From assembly GCA_000507305.1 (NCBI GenBank), contig DF242485.1, positions 1 through 64,000 of the forward strand: DNA of 64,000 nucleotides, given 5' to 3'. The notes beneath the pieces are model-generated. The model was not told where the DNA came from and made no database searches. It saw only the letters and a program-made list of their open reading frames with translations. Shown piece after piece: positions 55,235-64,000 of the stretch (its first letter is position 1; each line of letters begins with the position of its first letter). The DNA is from Breviolum minutum Mf 1.05b.01. Its lineage: Eukaryota > Sar > Dinophyceae > Suessiales > Symbiodiniaceae. A program made the translations under genes and the position numbers.

Positions 55235-58200
55235 TTACTCTGGGTAATTTATGGTAAAAAACCTGGAACTAAGGCCATTTTGGGTAGGCTTCCCTGCGCT
55301 CTCCGACTCGGTCACCGCTGCCTGTGGTCCGCAGGCAACGTAAGTCCAGAAGGGCTCAGGTACTGGTGCCTTCGCCATCACAAAGATGAAAACAGCCCCG
55401 AAACCCCTGAAATGCTTTTCGCACAAGAGGACCGGAGCAACCCTGCACTCTTCCAGCATTCGATCAACCGCCAGAATGTGTGCATGAGGGATTTGTACAT
55501 GCAAACAACACACCCACTTTCGGTAAGAGACCCCAGATGGCCTTCTTTTGGATGTGTGAATTTTGCTACCCGTCGACTTCAGAATGGCTTTGACATACGA
55601 AGTAAAATCAGTAGCAATGTCACAAAAATCGATTTCGTCAAGGTCTGAAATTTGCAACTTTCGCCAACTTTTGTCCGACTTGTTGCGAACGATCCCAACC
55701 TCTCTTGTTGTCTGTTGATAAACCAAAAGCAATTGATGACTCGACAACCACATTGGTTTTCCCTCCGGTGCTTGCAGCAGCGTCCAAATCCAGTTATAGA
55801 CATCCCACGCAAAAGTGCCAAAAGATGGATGAAGCTCGATCTCTGATGGAACCACTGTCAGAACTGTGAGTGGGATCTCCTGTTGTTGGAATTCGTCACT
55901 GCTGTTGTCTTCCGAAGCGTCTGCAACCTGTACATTGTCAAGTTGTGCCCAACGTTTCGACTCCTGTTTGCGAAGATCCTGTTTGCAAGAGACAGCTCGA
56001 ACCCCAATCTGTATGAAGTGTCTGTGAAGATCATTTCTCAACTTCTGTGAGGATTTCCGGTGATCCATAAAACACTCCCACAAAACCAAAGTTCCCTCCG
56101 GTAAAAGCGTTCTGCCGTCTGCAGCACAAACATCTGCCGCTTCGTTCCCCGAAAAGGCCCAAGATTCAACCAAACTGTTGATTTGCTCGTGATCTTGATG
56201 GGATGAAACCTTCACCACATCTTGCCAGCTCCCCAGTTGGAGGGCACGAACTGCCAAGTCAATCAAAAGCTGTTTCAAATCGTGGTCAGTCTCATGAGCT
56301 ACTATGGTGGGGAAAATGCGGAGGACACAACTCTTTAACAAATCAAAAACCTGTTGGTTACCAACCCAAATCCAAAATGGTTTACCCTGGGCTATGCCAA
56401 ATCTTATTGCTGCGGCTGCAGCGTATGCCTCTGCACGAAAGATGGTCTGGAGGAGCCCTGGGACTGGGCCTTTGGCTACTTCATGAAAGATTTGTTGGGG
56501 ACCCTTAAAGTCTGAACAAACTACCCCCCACGAAGCAATTCGCAGCTCCGGTATGGCTGGAGCCAAGCAACTACCATCAGTGAACAAATGAATGTTGTCC
56601 ATAGAAACCTCTAACGATGCGATGTTACGACTACAGTCTGGTATTTGGATTAGGCATTGACGAAATTCTTCAAAGGCAGGATGATAAGTGATCCATCCAT
56701 GTTCAATGGTGCAAGGTTCAAGAGAATCAAGCTGGCGGAATGAATCGGATGGGAAATTGTTCCTACACTCTTGAAAAAAGGGGCACTCCCAGTGGCGGTG
56801 ATGAATGGAATCCGTGCAATCACACCATGGGCACGAACTGTCAACGAAGTTCCCACTAGCAAATTGTTTATTCCTCGTGAAGAAGGTACCATTCATGACT
56901 GTACGTAAGAGGCCCTGATGTTCGAAATCCAAACGAGAAAACTCAGCAACACTGGAGGCAAAATCACACCTTTCAAGGCCTGAGAAGCCTTCTCTGGTGG
57001 ACACAGTTGTGGCGATCCGTTGAAGCCATGCGTCAATTATCCTTTGTTCTAGGAGTTGAATTGGGGCATTCAAGAGGTGTAGCCTATGGCCCTGATGATC
57101 TTGAATCCAACCATCTGAAATCCACTGCCACCCTAACGCAAAAATCCTCATGAGAAAGATGCCACATGGACCTGGATTGAATCGGACCGGGGCAACTTGT
57201 GTGAGGTAACCTAGCAATGGAAATGCATTGTCTGGCACACAGAATCTCCTAAAAGCACGAATGGTGGTGTTGATTGCATGGAACTCTGGATCTGCTTTAG
57301 GAGTCAAAAGTCCAGATAGCTGAAGGTGTGGACTTGCTCCAGGACGATCACAACTCAACGCTTGCATTGCTTTGGTTCTCAAACTATCAAACCATGCGTC
57401 TTTCAAGAAAACCCCTGCGATACCATGCAAACACTTAGGCCATGCTGCAACCTGAAGGGCAAGGACTTTCTGGTAGGTTGGAGCAACGCTCCGTTTGAGC
57501 TTTTTCCAAAAGAAACTACACCCACGAATCCTATCAACCACAGTGTAATTGGTAGAGACTTTGGAGTAAGCCAGGTGTCCCCCCAAATTGCGAGCGTGAA
57601 GCTTAACTGGCAGCGGGCCCTGACGAAGGCGTTGTCTAGCCTCATTGGTGGTACCCCACACAAAGCACTTCTTAAGATCAAGGTTTACTTGCAGGGAGTC
57701 TGTGAAGGTTTGGACTGCATGGAACCCTGAAAGAGTGTCTTCTGCGGTGGGTGAAGTGAATTGCCAATCGTCCACGTAACTCCACGGGACCACACTCGGA
57801 CAATCCTGGGATATGGCGGCTGTCATGACAAGGTTTATCAAGTACATAGCCACTACGCTTAGTGGGTCTCCCTCTGGAAATCCACTGTTGGAACGAATAG
57901 CTGGACTTGAAGCTCCGGAGACAACGAAGCGGCGCTCAAGTTGGAGGAGACCTTTTTGCCAAGGGACCCAAACTCTTGTTGGGATTTCCAAAGCGGCTGC
58001 TATGGCAAAAACTGGTATCCTTGGAAGTTCATTGAAGCATCTTTGGATATCAACGGAAAGCCCAGTGATGGGCCGTTCTTCGTATGCATGATCTTCAACT
58101 AACGAGGCAAGCTGGAACCAAACATGTGCGGCTTCCTTACGAGGTCTGCTGCCTATCAAAGAATCGGGGGTGATGCAGTCTAACCACTTCAGAAGTTGAC

Positions 58201-58828
58201 GAGTACGTATGCTACTCCAAACCCGATAGACAAAGCTCAAGACACAGATTGGCCTGTAATTTGCGACTGTCTGCGAAGACTCACGTTTCTCTAGGGCTGA
58301 TACGAGGCCAACTTGGATTTGGCTTGGCCATGCTTCACCGGCCTCGACGTCATTGATGAGGTTAACAAGTTCGGCCGTACACTGATATGGCATTTTCAAG
58401 AGGTCAGTTCTAGCGATCCCGTCTGGACCAGTGGCCGAATGAACCTTCTTGTGACGAACTGCTTGAAGCCATTCTTCGACTGAGATTGGTTGGATTTGGC
58501 AAGGAGATGTTGGTTTTGGAAGTACTTCACATGCCTTTGCAACAAACGAAGTCCATCGGTCGGCATCTGTGAAGGTATGCTTATTCCAAATGGTTCCCCA
58601 ATGATTCTCAAATTCACCAAAGACCTCAGAGAGAGATCCACACAATTTTGGTTGTGTGAGGAGGTCCCCAACTCCCAAACCTTGGTCATCAGGAAGATTT
58701 AAGACCCCGCTTATGATCTGTGCAACGAATGATCCCATGCGGACCAAAAATCGGCTCATGGACATCGAGAGAATCTGCTGGGTATGATAAATGCAAATGA
58801 TCACTGGATGATGATTCAACGACTGCAC
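55235..58828 (-). CDS. LINE reverse transcriptase-RNase H (ORF2, C-terminal part)
   Basis: A frame of 1197 codons, which copies element RNA into DNA at the target site. The reverse transcriptase shows SATGPDGI (131-138), NYRPICVLS (190-198), motif A GLSVDIQRCFNE with Asp260, motif B GFPEGDPLS (316-324) and motif C YVDD (351-354), so the polymerase site is complete. A CCHC-like finger follows, with Cys666, Cys669, His677/679 and Cys682. The RNase H domain has TDGS (Asp751), RAEAYA (Glu800) and GNEAAD (Asp899). The third catalytic Asp, expected in W-x-D-x-Q-x-V, is Gly823 in WVGNQQV, and a single base change (GAT to GGT) would explain it. A tail of about 290 residues of unknown role follows. 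The first Met is arbitrary: true coding probably begins by fusion with the overlapping upstream endonuclease frame. Confidence 0.9.
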   Translation of the reverse strand: MQSLNHHPVIICIYHTQQILSMSMSRFLVRMGSFVAQIISGVLNLPDDQGLGVGDLLTQPKLCGSLSEVFGEFENHWGTIWNKHTFTDADRWTSFVAKACEVLPKPTSPCQIQPISVEEWLQAVRHKKVHSATGPDGIARTDLLKMPYQCTAELVNLINDVEAGEAWPSQIQVGLVSALEKRESSQTVANYRPICVLSFVYRVWSSIRTRQLLKWLDCITPDSLIGSRPRKEAAHVWFQLASLVEDHAYEERPITGLSVDIQRCFNELPRIPVFAIAAALEIPTRVWVPWQKGLLQLERRFVVSGASSPAIRSNSGFPEGDPLSVVAMYLINLVMTAAISQDCPSVVPWSYVDDWQFTSPTAEDTLSGFHAVQTFTDSLQVNLDLKKCFVWGTTNEARQRLRQGPLPVKLHARNLGGHLAYSKVSTNYTVVDRIRGCSFFWKKLKRSVAPTYQKVLALQVAAWPKCLHGIAGVFLKDAWFDSLRTKAMQALSCDRPGASPHLQLSGLLTPKADPEFHAINTTIRAFRRFCVPDNAFPLLGYLTQVAPVRFNPGPCGIFLMRIFALGWQWISDGWIQDHQGHRLHLLNAPIQLLEQRIIDAWLQRIATTVSTREGFSGLERCDFASSVAEFSRLDFEHQGLLRTVMNGTFFTRNKQFASGNFVDSSCPWCDCTDSIHHRHWECPFFQECRNNFPSDSFRQLDSLEPCTIEHGWITYHPAFEEFRQCLIQIPDCSRNIASLEVSMDNIHLFTDGSCLAPAIPELRIASWGVVCSDFKGPQQIFHEVAKGPVPGLLQTIFRAEAYAAAAAIRFGIAQGKPFWIWVGNQQVFDLLKSCVLRIFPTIVAHETDHDLKQLLIDLAVRALQLGSWQDVVKVSSHQDHEQINSLVESWAFSGNEAADVCAADGRTLLPEGTLVLWECFMDHRKSSQKLRNDLHRHFIQIGVRAVSCKQDLRKQESKRWAQLDNVQVADASEDNSSDEFQQQEIPLTVLTVVPSEIELHPSFGTFAWDVYNWIWTLLQAPEGKPMWLSSHQLLLVYQQTTREVGIVRNKSDKSWRKLQISDLDEIDFCDIATDFTSYVKAILKSTGSKIHTSKRRPSGVSYRKWVCCLHVQIPHAHILAVDRMLEECRVAPVLLCEKHFRGFGAVFIFVMAKAPVPEPFWTYVACGPQAAVTESESAGKPTQNGLSSRFFTINYPE

Positions 58829-60398
58829 TGACCTGAGTGACTAGGGTCTGAACAGGGACGGCTTGTGGTCTTGCGATGTCTCTATAGATCCTGCTGGGAT
58901 CTTTGAAGCGAGCTTCTCTCGCCTGCTTGACTCGGTGGGTTTTCAAGATCTGTTCAAAGTGACGAAACTCAGCTTCAAAGTTACGAAAGATTAATGATGC
59001 GTCTGAGTATGTAGGGATTGCTGCTGGGATAACGGCTGGGGCTTGCGCCCATATGATGGATCTTGCCTGCCACCATTTACAAAAACCCCTAGGAAAACCC
59101 GATGCACAACGAATGCTGTTCCAGAGTGAGAAGGCATGATCTACCTTGGATGCTGTGGTGCTTGCTGTTGAGGCTAAATTGAGGAAGCTTTTCAATCGAC
59201 GAAGTTGGCGAAGCCAAAGATAGTGTTGGAAATGTTCACCTGTAAATGATGGATCACAAACACTGCCCCTATCTTTCTTGGTTGGGACCGTCGGGAATCT
59301 TCCCCAAGTAACATCACGAGTGCATGCTCGGCCTTGTTGGTTTGGAAGTAGGCCGGGTTTGCCTTGGAGGCGAAGCGCATTGTCAGCTGCCTTTTCAGAA
59401 AGCTCCATGATGGTCTTGAGCCTCGAGTCTGAAGAACCATGTTTTGTTTGATCCAAGCTCTGGGGATCAATTTCATATGCTTCAAGATTTCCGCATTCTT
59501 CCCAAGGAATCGGGCACGGTTTTCGCCAAATGGGGATTGGCTCAAACTTTCCAAAAGGCCGAAACTTTGCATATAGAATGGCATGGTCTGCAAACCACGT
59601 GTCATCGGTGTGGACGCTCTCTGAATGTGGAATGAGCTCCGGAGAGATCCACATATAATCTCGGACAGTCTGTCCCTTCGATGTGAAGGAGATTGGACGC
59701 CCCCATTTCTGCCATGCGTATTCTTGTATTTCCACCCAACCTAATCTTGTCCACTCTTCTGTTTGGTTTAGGGATCGAATTTCTTGGTTGAAATCCCCGC
59801 AAATGACACGAAAACCCTTTGAGTCATGGACGATGCGATCGGTGAGCAGTTCAAGAAGTTCATCACTTTTGGCTTGGGTGGCAACACTTTTCGGGGCTTT
59901 AGCATAGCCATAGAAAGTCCCAATTTTTTTCCAATGGTTAGCACAACAAACCGCTCCTGCATGGATCCGGGCAGTATCTGAAAGATGTGCTGGCCATTGC
60001 GTTGACAAAGTTCTGCTTGGGTATGACGAAAGAAGGCCCACACCTGTGGCTTTTCCACCGATGCAGGATAGCGAATTAGACAAAGGGGGTGCTGGAGCAC
60101 TTGCTAAGTAACGACGACGGCTGCACGGGTATTTGAGCTCATCTCTAAACTGAATGAGCCCTGGCTGAGACAAGTGGGTCTCTGTAGCACCCCACGCCCC
60201 AGCGGGAAGTGACTCTGCAATTTTTCCTTTTCCCAAAAGGCCACTCGAATTGAAAGTGCCGACGAGTGGAAAAAACTCTTCTTTTGGCCCTGGATTCTGG
60301 GCCTCCCCAAAACGAATGCAACACATCAAGAAGATGTAATTGAGCATGACTCGAAAAAATCCATGAAGAGGCGATCTTGGAACTTTGCCTTTACTCAT
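58689..60398 (-). CDS. LINE AP-like endonuclease part of ORF2
   Basis: A frame of 569 codons. It begins with a short hydrophobic stretch and CCIRFGEAQNPGP, which is common at this place in dinoflagellate elements. The endonuclease/exonuclease/phosphatase fold is shown by GTFNSSG (Asn50), GATETHLS (Glu73), CGDFNQE (201-206), RDYMW (Asp247) and FADHAILYAKF (Asp271-His272). The enzyme would nick target DNA to prime reverse transcription. The usual Ser before the final Asp-His is Ala. Its last 46 codons overlap the reverse transcriptase frame in a different phase, so ORF2 is split by a one-base shift, either a mutation or, less likely, programmed frameshifting. It starts 102 bases after the end of the upstream frame. 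Confidence 0.85.
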   Translation of the reverse strand: MSKGKVPRSPLHGFFRVMLNYIFLMCCIRFGEAQNPGPKEEFFPLVGTFNSSGLLGKGKIAESLPAGAWGATETHLSQPGLIQFRDELKYPCSRRRYLASAPAPPLSNSLSCIGGKATGVGLLSSYPSRTLSTQWPAHLSDTARIHAGAVCCANHWKKIGTFYGYAKAPKSVATQAKSDELLELLTDRIVHDSKGFRVICGDFNQEIRSLNQTEEWTRLGWVEIQEYAWQKWGRPISFTSKGQTVRDYMWISPELIPHSESVHTDDTWFADHAILYAKFRPFGKFEPIPIWRKPCPIPWEECGNLEAYEIDPQSLDQTKHGSSDSRLKTIMELSEKAADNALRLQGKPGLLPNQQGRACTRDVTWGRFPTVPTKKDRGSVCDPSFTGEHFQHYLWLRQLRRLKSFLNLASTASTTASKVDHAFSLWNSIRCASGFPRGFCKWWQARSIIWAQAPAVIPAAIPTYSDASLIFRNFEAEFRHFEQILKTHRVKQAREARFKDPSRIYRDIARPQAVPVQTLVTQVSAVVESSSSDHLHLSYPADSLDVHEPIFGPHGIIRCTDHKRGLKSS

Positions 60399-60500
60399 GG
60401 AAACACCCCGAGAACGACGGCCTGTGGTGACAGGCTGAGTGCAAACAAAACTGTGGAGGAACGATAGTGGAGCACCTCCTTCTTGATGTGACTTAGATAG

Positions 60501-61847
60501 TCACTCGCCCCTGGGTTTCTTTTCACCCCGACCTAAAAGTCTTTCAATTTGCGAAAGTTGCTCGGACAACTTCTCATCTAAGTGCCTCTGGAGGGCACTG
60601 CCTTGGGAGTCCACACGTTGCTGCAACGACGTGATCTGGGCTGCAACTTGGCTCTGTTGTTGCACTTGCTGAGCATGATGCGTCTGAACAACCGTTTCAA
60701 GCGACGACAAACGATGCTCCATTTCAGCAATCCTATTCTCCTTGGCTTCTTCCATTTCAGCATCTTCGGACTGAGTGGAAGTTTTGGTGATCATGGCGAT
60801 CTTTGCTTCAACCTTTTGATCGACAACCCTGCTGATTGCTTCAATGCTTGGGCCTGACGAACCAGTGGGGTAGCTTGAAAGGTCATTTCCACCTGTCTTC
60901 GGTTGCTTGTATGGAGACACATACGACTGCCATGCGTCATTCTGCTGAAGAGGATCTGTGCTTGACTGGGCATTTGACAATCCAGGCTGCTGCTTAAGGA
61001 TGGCAATGGTCTTGGCGGATGCAACGATGTCGTTGGATGGTCGGGTAGTCTGCTTCCTCTTTTCAAGAGGGCTCACAAGGACGTCTGCGTGCTTCATTGT
61101 ATAAATTTCGTAATGTGGAGGTTCGGATGCCTGGCACTCCCACAAAACCCCATTACCATCTGCACTGCGACCACGAGGTTGGCACGGTCGTGCCTTCCAT
61201 TCCCATTGGCCGAACAGTTTGACCAAACTCGCACGTGTGGCCCCGTAGGGCATTGGCCCAACGATGAAAGTTGTCAAAGACGAGGCAGCGAGAAATGGGA
61301 TTGAGGGCTTATGGGCCTCGTGCAGCTCTTGGGCATGGGCTGCTTCAGTGCGGATGCCAAATTTCTGTCCTGAGCGAGCTAAGCAAGTCCAATTTTCAGC
61401 AAGTTGAACCGAGGCAAGAACACTTCTCTTGTCAGTCTTGGGAATCCAGACCACACGAAAATCCAAATGTGGCTGTCTTCCAACATCATCTCTTGGTTCA
61501 AAGTATGTGGCATGATTGCCTGAGAGACTCAAGATATCTTTGATGTCAACCCCTGTTACCCGAAATGCGACGATGTACAACTCAGCCCTTTTTGGAGGTT
61601 GTTGTTTATCCAATTTGAGGCCTACGAATTGGCGATCCCAAACATCCAGAACATTGCTTTCTTGGCTGGATCCCCCAATCATGGCAGGTGTATTTTGGAG
61701 GATGTACTTAACAGGGTGTGATCTGAAATCATCCCAGCTGCCTTCTAATTCGTCACGGAAAACCAATGCACGAAAAACCGATGTTTGAACCTCATCAACA
61801 CAATGCAACTGGGCTGGGACGTGTCGGCTAACTTCCGTGGCGCCCAA
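60501..61847 (-). CDS. LINE ORF1-like protein, C-terminal part
   Basis: A frame of 448 codons. The N-terminal half (HVDEVQTSVFRALVFRDELE-like start, then ELYIVAFRVTGVDIKDILSL and ATYFEPRDDVGRQPHLDFRV) seems globular. Residues 330-448 hold a predicted coiled coil (MEEAKENRIAEMEHRLSSLE, QSQVAAQITSLQQRVDSQGS) and a basic end. A coiled coil is usual in LINE ORF1 proteins, which bind the element RNA. No zinc knuckle is visible. The frame overlaps the preceding one by about 20 bases, and the other phase reads smoothly upstream (LIQLGATEVSRHVPAQ), so it was once one ORF with it. Confidence 0.7.
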   Translation of the reverse strand: MGATEVSRHVPAQLHCVDEVQTSVFRALVFRDELEGSWDDFRSHPVKYILQNTPAMIGGSSQESNVLDVWDRQFVGLKLDKQQPPKRAELYIVAFRVTGVDIKDILSLSGNHATYFEPRDDVGRQPHLDFRVVWIPKTDKRSVLASVQLAENWTCLARSGQKFGIRTEAAHAQELHEAHKPSIPFLAASSLTTFIVGPMPYGATRASLVKLFGQWEWKARPCQPRGRSADGNGVLWECQASEPPHYEIYTMKHADVLVSPLEKRKQTTRPSNDIVASAKTIAILKQQPGLSNAQSSTDPLQQNDAWQSYVSPYKQPKTGGNDLSSYPTGSSGPSIEAISRVVDQKVEAKIAMITKTSTQSEDAEMEEAKENRIAEMEHRLSSLETVVQTHHAQQVQQQSQVAAQITSLQQRVDSQGSALQRHLDEKLSEQLSQIERLLGRGEKKPRGE

Positions 61848-63372
61848 CTGGATGAGCCGTGCTCTGGTGATTTGACTTCTCGAATTTCGCTGGGAATTGA
61901 ATTACCTGCCCCACCCCTTCAACGCTTGGGTCTTGATGGTCGAGGACTAAAAGGCCTAACCCTTCCTGGCTGATAGGTCTGGTGAGGTTGACGTAAGGGC
62001 TAGCTTGGGCAGCGTTCGAAATGACGATCCCCCGTGATGTTTTCCCAATTGCTGACAGTTGGATTTGGCTAATCACTGTATCATTCCCTTGTTTGAAGAC
62101 TCCATCTGGGATTGAAAGGTGATTGGGATGGAGTTGCACAACAGTAGGTGCTTGAGGGGTTTGCTTCTTCTTCCGTGACTTATCCCCTACGGCCTTTCCT
62201 TCAGCTGCCCTGTGTTTGATTGCAATCTCAAGTTCTGACGGTAACACGAGTTGCAACTTAGGAGTGGCTGCATTGGCTAACGATTTGAGCTCAAACCAAG
62301 GACGATTTGCTCTGAGGGCTTTTGCGACTGCAGTACGACCCAGCTTCTCAATGATGATGTCCGCTCTTGGCTTGCATTGGTCCTGCGGGACTGCATGATC
62401 TTTCAACATGTCCTCGAGCTGTGCTTCAAGGTACTCCTTGACTCCTCCAATGCGGATGCTTGAAGGTACGACGAGGGTCTTGGCAAGGTCTTGGACGAAA
62501 AGGTGATGCTCGAACATGAATCTCAAACTTGCTGCTGCTGCAATGGTGATGGGAGGAAACAAATCACCAAAATGCCTAGGCCCAAAACTCGAAGATGGAT
62601 CGACAAGGATTCTGATGAGCCATCCGACAGTTTGAAATCTACAATCTGTCGGGAAAAGGTGAGGCAAAGCAATTCGTTGTCTGATCCCTGGGATTTGGCA
62701 ATAGCGACACAATTCTTCACCTTCTTTTGATGTGATGAGGCGCACTGCGTTGTTTTCGGCAGGCACGAATGCAAACGGGATCCAGTGTTGTTCGAGCAAG
62801 ATAGCGGACACAATTGTGCTATTTGCTCCAATGCATTGCTCTTGGCCTTGTTGAATCCACTGGTCAAGTTGCAATGGAAAATCATCAAACACAAGGGTGG
62901 TGAGCTCTTGGGCGAGGCCTGACGACGCAAGGAGGCTCATGTAGAAATCCATTTCATCCTTGGCGACCCAACTCTCTTGGCGAAACAACATTTGGATGCG
63001 AGGACATGGTTCATGGGAGGAGAACCATTGGCTTGGCTGACATGAATCATAGCAATCATTCTTCCTGAACTTCTCAGTGACATGAGCAACAATGTGTTGG
63101 AAAGGACTCGGGCTGTCTTTCAACTGAACCAGCTGACCTAGAGTGTCAACGAGGCGAACAGGGACCTGAGAAAGCTGGAGATTCTTCAATGCAATGTTGA
63201 TGTCTTTAAAAGTAGTCCCTTTCTGGATTCGATGAAAACCTGGCAACACATCTTCAGGAAGTTGGATTCGGATGATGGAGCATGGAGGTTTCACTGCGTC
63301 CTCCATGAAACACGTCTGATGCTGCATCTTTGGATATGTCAACTCTGAATCTTTTGCCTTCGGGATCTTCAA
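61828..63372 (-). CDS. LINE ORF1-like protein, middle part
   Basis: A frame of 514 codons with no domain that I can name. It includes PSPFQHIVAHVTEKF, QSWFSS-like Ser/Trp patches, LRFMFEHHLFVQDLAKTLVV, a Lys-rich KSRKKKQ segment and IPDGVFKQGNDTVISQIQLS near the end. The last block is one I recall from other dinoflagellate elements, where it runs on into the part encoded at 60501-61847. Both ends overlap neighbouring frames by a few bases to about 120 bases, consistent with one-base indels near 61860 and 63310. Function is inferred only from position. Confidence 0.65.
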   Translation of the reverse strand: MKIPKAKDSELTYPKMQHQTCFMEDAVKPPCSIIRIQLPEDVLPGFHRIQKGTTFKDINIALKNLQLSQVPVRLVDTLGQLVQLKDSPSPFQHIVAHVTEKFRKNDCYDSCQPSQWFSSHEPCPRIQMLFRQESWVAKDEMDFYMSLLASSGLAQELTTLVFDDFPLQLDQWIQQGQEQCIGANSTIVSAILLEQHWIPFAFVPAENNAVRLITSKEGEELCRYCQIPGIRQRIALPHLFPTDCRFQTVGWLIRILVDPSSSFGPRHFGDLFPPITIAAAASLRFMFEHHLFVQDLAKTLVVPSSIRIGGVKEYLEAQLEDMLKDHAVPQDQCKPRADIIIEKLGRTAVAKALRANRPWFELKSLANAATPKLQLVLPSELEIAIKHRAAEGKAVGDKSRKKKQTPQAPTVVQLHPNHLSIPDGVFKQGNDTVISQIQLSAIGKTSRGIVISNAAQASPYVNLTRPISQEGLGLLVLDHQDPSVEGVGQVIQFPAKFEKSNHQSTAHPVGRHGS

Positions 63373-64000
63373 CGGGGTCTGAAGGTCCCAAGTCCAAGGA
63401 TCTCTTCAAAACCCTTTCACTCTGATCGGATCGTTTTGCTGCAAAGGCGAAATGTCCACCTACTGACGAAAAACCTGTCGGAGCATCAGCGGTAATGGGA
63501 GCTGACTGCTTGTCTAAACCTTCAACTGAGAAAGGCAGAGTAGGGGAGATGTCACTTTGTTCTCCAGTTATGGTAGCAGCAATAAGATCCTCATCTGGGA
63601 TATCTTCAACCGGTGGTTTAACCCCTGCAGAAATGCAAATGATGCAATCGTCATATGGACAGTCCCAAGAATGATCAGTATATCCATCATCAATCACGGG
63701 GCCCTTTGGGGATTCAATGTCATGTTCTTCACTCTCATGATCTTGGTGGTTATCCCCTGTAGCCTCAGTTGGGCTGGGAATTCCATCTTCGGATGCAACG
63801 ACTTTTTCAGAGACGACTGGTGCATCAGGAATCCAATTTGGAATGACATTCTCCTGAGAATGGCCAACAACGAGTGCACGAAAGTCATGGACGAAAGCGG
63901 ATGCAATCGGATGCTCTGCAAGTTCCGGAAGTACTGAGTCCCTGCTGACGAATGCCTGAGATGCAATGCCCCACAAAACTTCACTTGGGGTAGGAGGTTT
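63254..64000 (-). CDS. LINE ORF1-like protein, N-terminal part, running off the window
   Basis: Open from the window edge (it reads PPTPSEVLWGIASQAF from 64000) to 63254. It contains LPELAEHPIASAFVHDFRAL, an acidic low-complexity stretch (EDGIPSPTEATGDNHQDHES) and a possible Cys/His pair (HSWDCPYDDCIICISAG). The C-terminal residues after DVFHGG are in a shifted phase relative to the next frame. The start lies outside the window. No known domain. Confidence 0.65.
   Translation of the reverse strand, partial: KPPTPSEVLWGIASQAFVSRDSVLPELAEHPIASAFVHDFRALVVGHSQENVIPNWIPDAPVVSEKVVASEDGIPSPTEATGDNHQDHESEEHDIESPKGPVIDDGYTDHSWDCPYDDCIICISAGVKPPVEDIPDEDLIAATITGEQSDISPTLPFSVEGLDKQSAPITADAPTGFSSVGGHFAFAAKRSDQSERVLKRSLDLGPSDPVEDPEGKRFRVDISKDAASDVFHGGRSETSMLHHPNPTS

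Larger units (their letters stand above)
55235..64000 (-). mobile_element. non-LTR (LINE) retrotransposon, near full length, frameshifted
   Basis: Five overlapping minus-strand frames cover 8.8 kb in the order ORF1-like parts, endonuclease, reverse transcriptase with zinc finger and RNase H, with no introns. The order EN-RT-RNase H and the absence of LTRs or integrase place it among LINEs. Every frame break is a short overlap between frames, as expected from single indels in once continuous ORFs. The 5' end lies beyond the window: the first frame is still open at 64000. No poly-A tail or short tandem tail was recognised just after the stop at 55235. Confidence 0.85.

Noticed and set aside
55280..63937. 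Plus-strand frames of 60-135 codons opposite the LINE
   Set aside because: All are antisense shadows of the long minus-strand retrotransposon frames.
1..64000. Dinoflagellate spliced-leader RNA gene
   Set aside because: The known leader sequence was looked for by eye on both strands and not found.

Overview
The window looks like nuclear DNA of a dinoflagellate, most likely of the Suessiales/Symbiodiniaceae type. The reasons are long, intron-rich minus-strand genes with short exons, splice donors such as GTGAGC, GTAAGC, GTACGT and apparently one GA, very abundant simple repeats and minisatellites, and several protein families I know as highly amplified in those genomes. No rRNA, tRNA, CRISPR array, bacterial operon or spliced-leader RNA gene was recognised. 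The assembly has an 808-base N gap (24145-24952) and two single-N joins (17493 and 32180), and both single-N joins look suspicious. LAYOUT. 1-340: AAAC/AAAG microsatellite. 620-8370 (minus): broken-up exons of a DUF7869-like (transposase-like, GHTHED-type) gene, whose introns hold two copies of a TTGATAAAAA minisatellite and a recurring 9-bp motif. 9271-12067 (minus): a decayed transposase-like gene (D-x-M-H and RPKxHxLxH-type motifs). 12831-15461 (minus): a lysine-rich then acidic protein with an LFNVWL module. 16195-18277 (minus): a methyltransferase-like gene (FAGD, PVCSSF and LEQP motifs), damaged by an assembly duplication at 17352-17632. 18655-22612 (minus): another multi-exon gene of unknown function. 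24060-28850: a cascade of unrelated tandem arrays (units of 106, 113, 71, 124 and about 275 bp).

29186-32180 (plus): one long open frame with ten 70-80 residue repeats, five of them an exact 240-bp array. It ends in a Cys-rich segment and an N-terminal Helitron-like segment that is cut off at a single N. 32181-55234: AT-rich, almost gene-free DNA packed with short inverted-repeat (MITE-like) elements of at least five families, microsatellites and a few isolated candidate exons.

55235-64000 (minus): a near full-length non-LTR (LINE) retrotransposon with ORF1-like sequence, AP-endonuclease, reverse transcriptase, zinc finger and RNase H. It is broken by at least three frameshifts and has lost one RNase H catalytic Asp.

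HOW THE PARTS RELATE. Four neighbouring minus-strand genes between 22.6 and 9.3 kb (unknown gene, methyltransferase-like gene, Lys-rich/LFNVWL gene, transposase-like gene), followed by the DUF7869-like gene, all belong to families that seem to multiply in dinoflagellate genomes. I raise the possibility that they are parts of large, poorly described DNA transposons with cargo. That is inference, and synteny in related genomes would test it. Recurrent one-base frameshifts in otherwise well-preserved exons suggest either pseudogenes or uncorrected base-calling indels.
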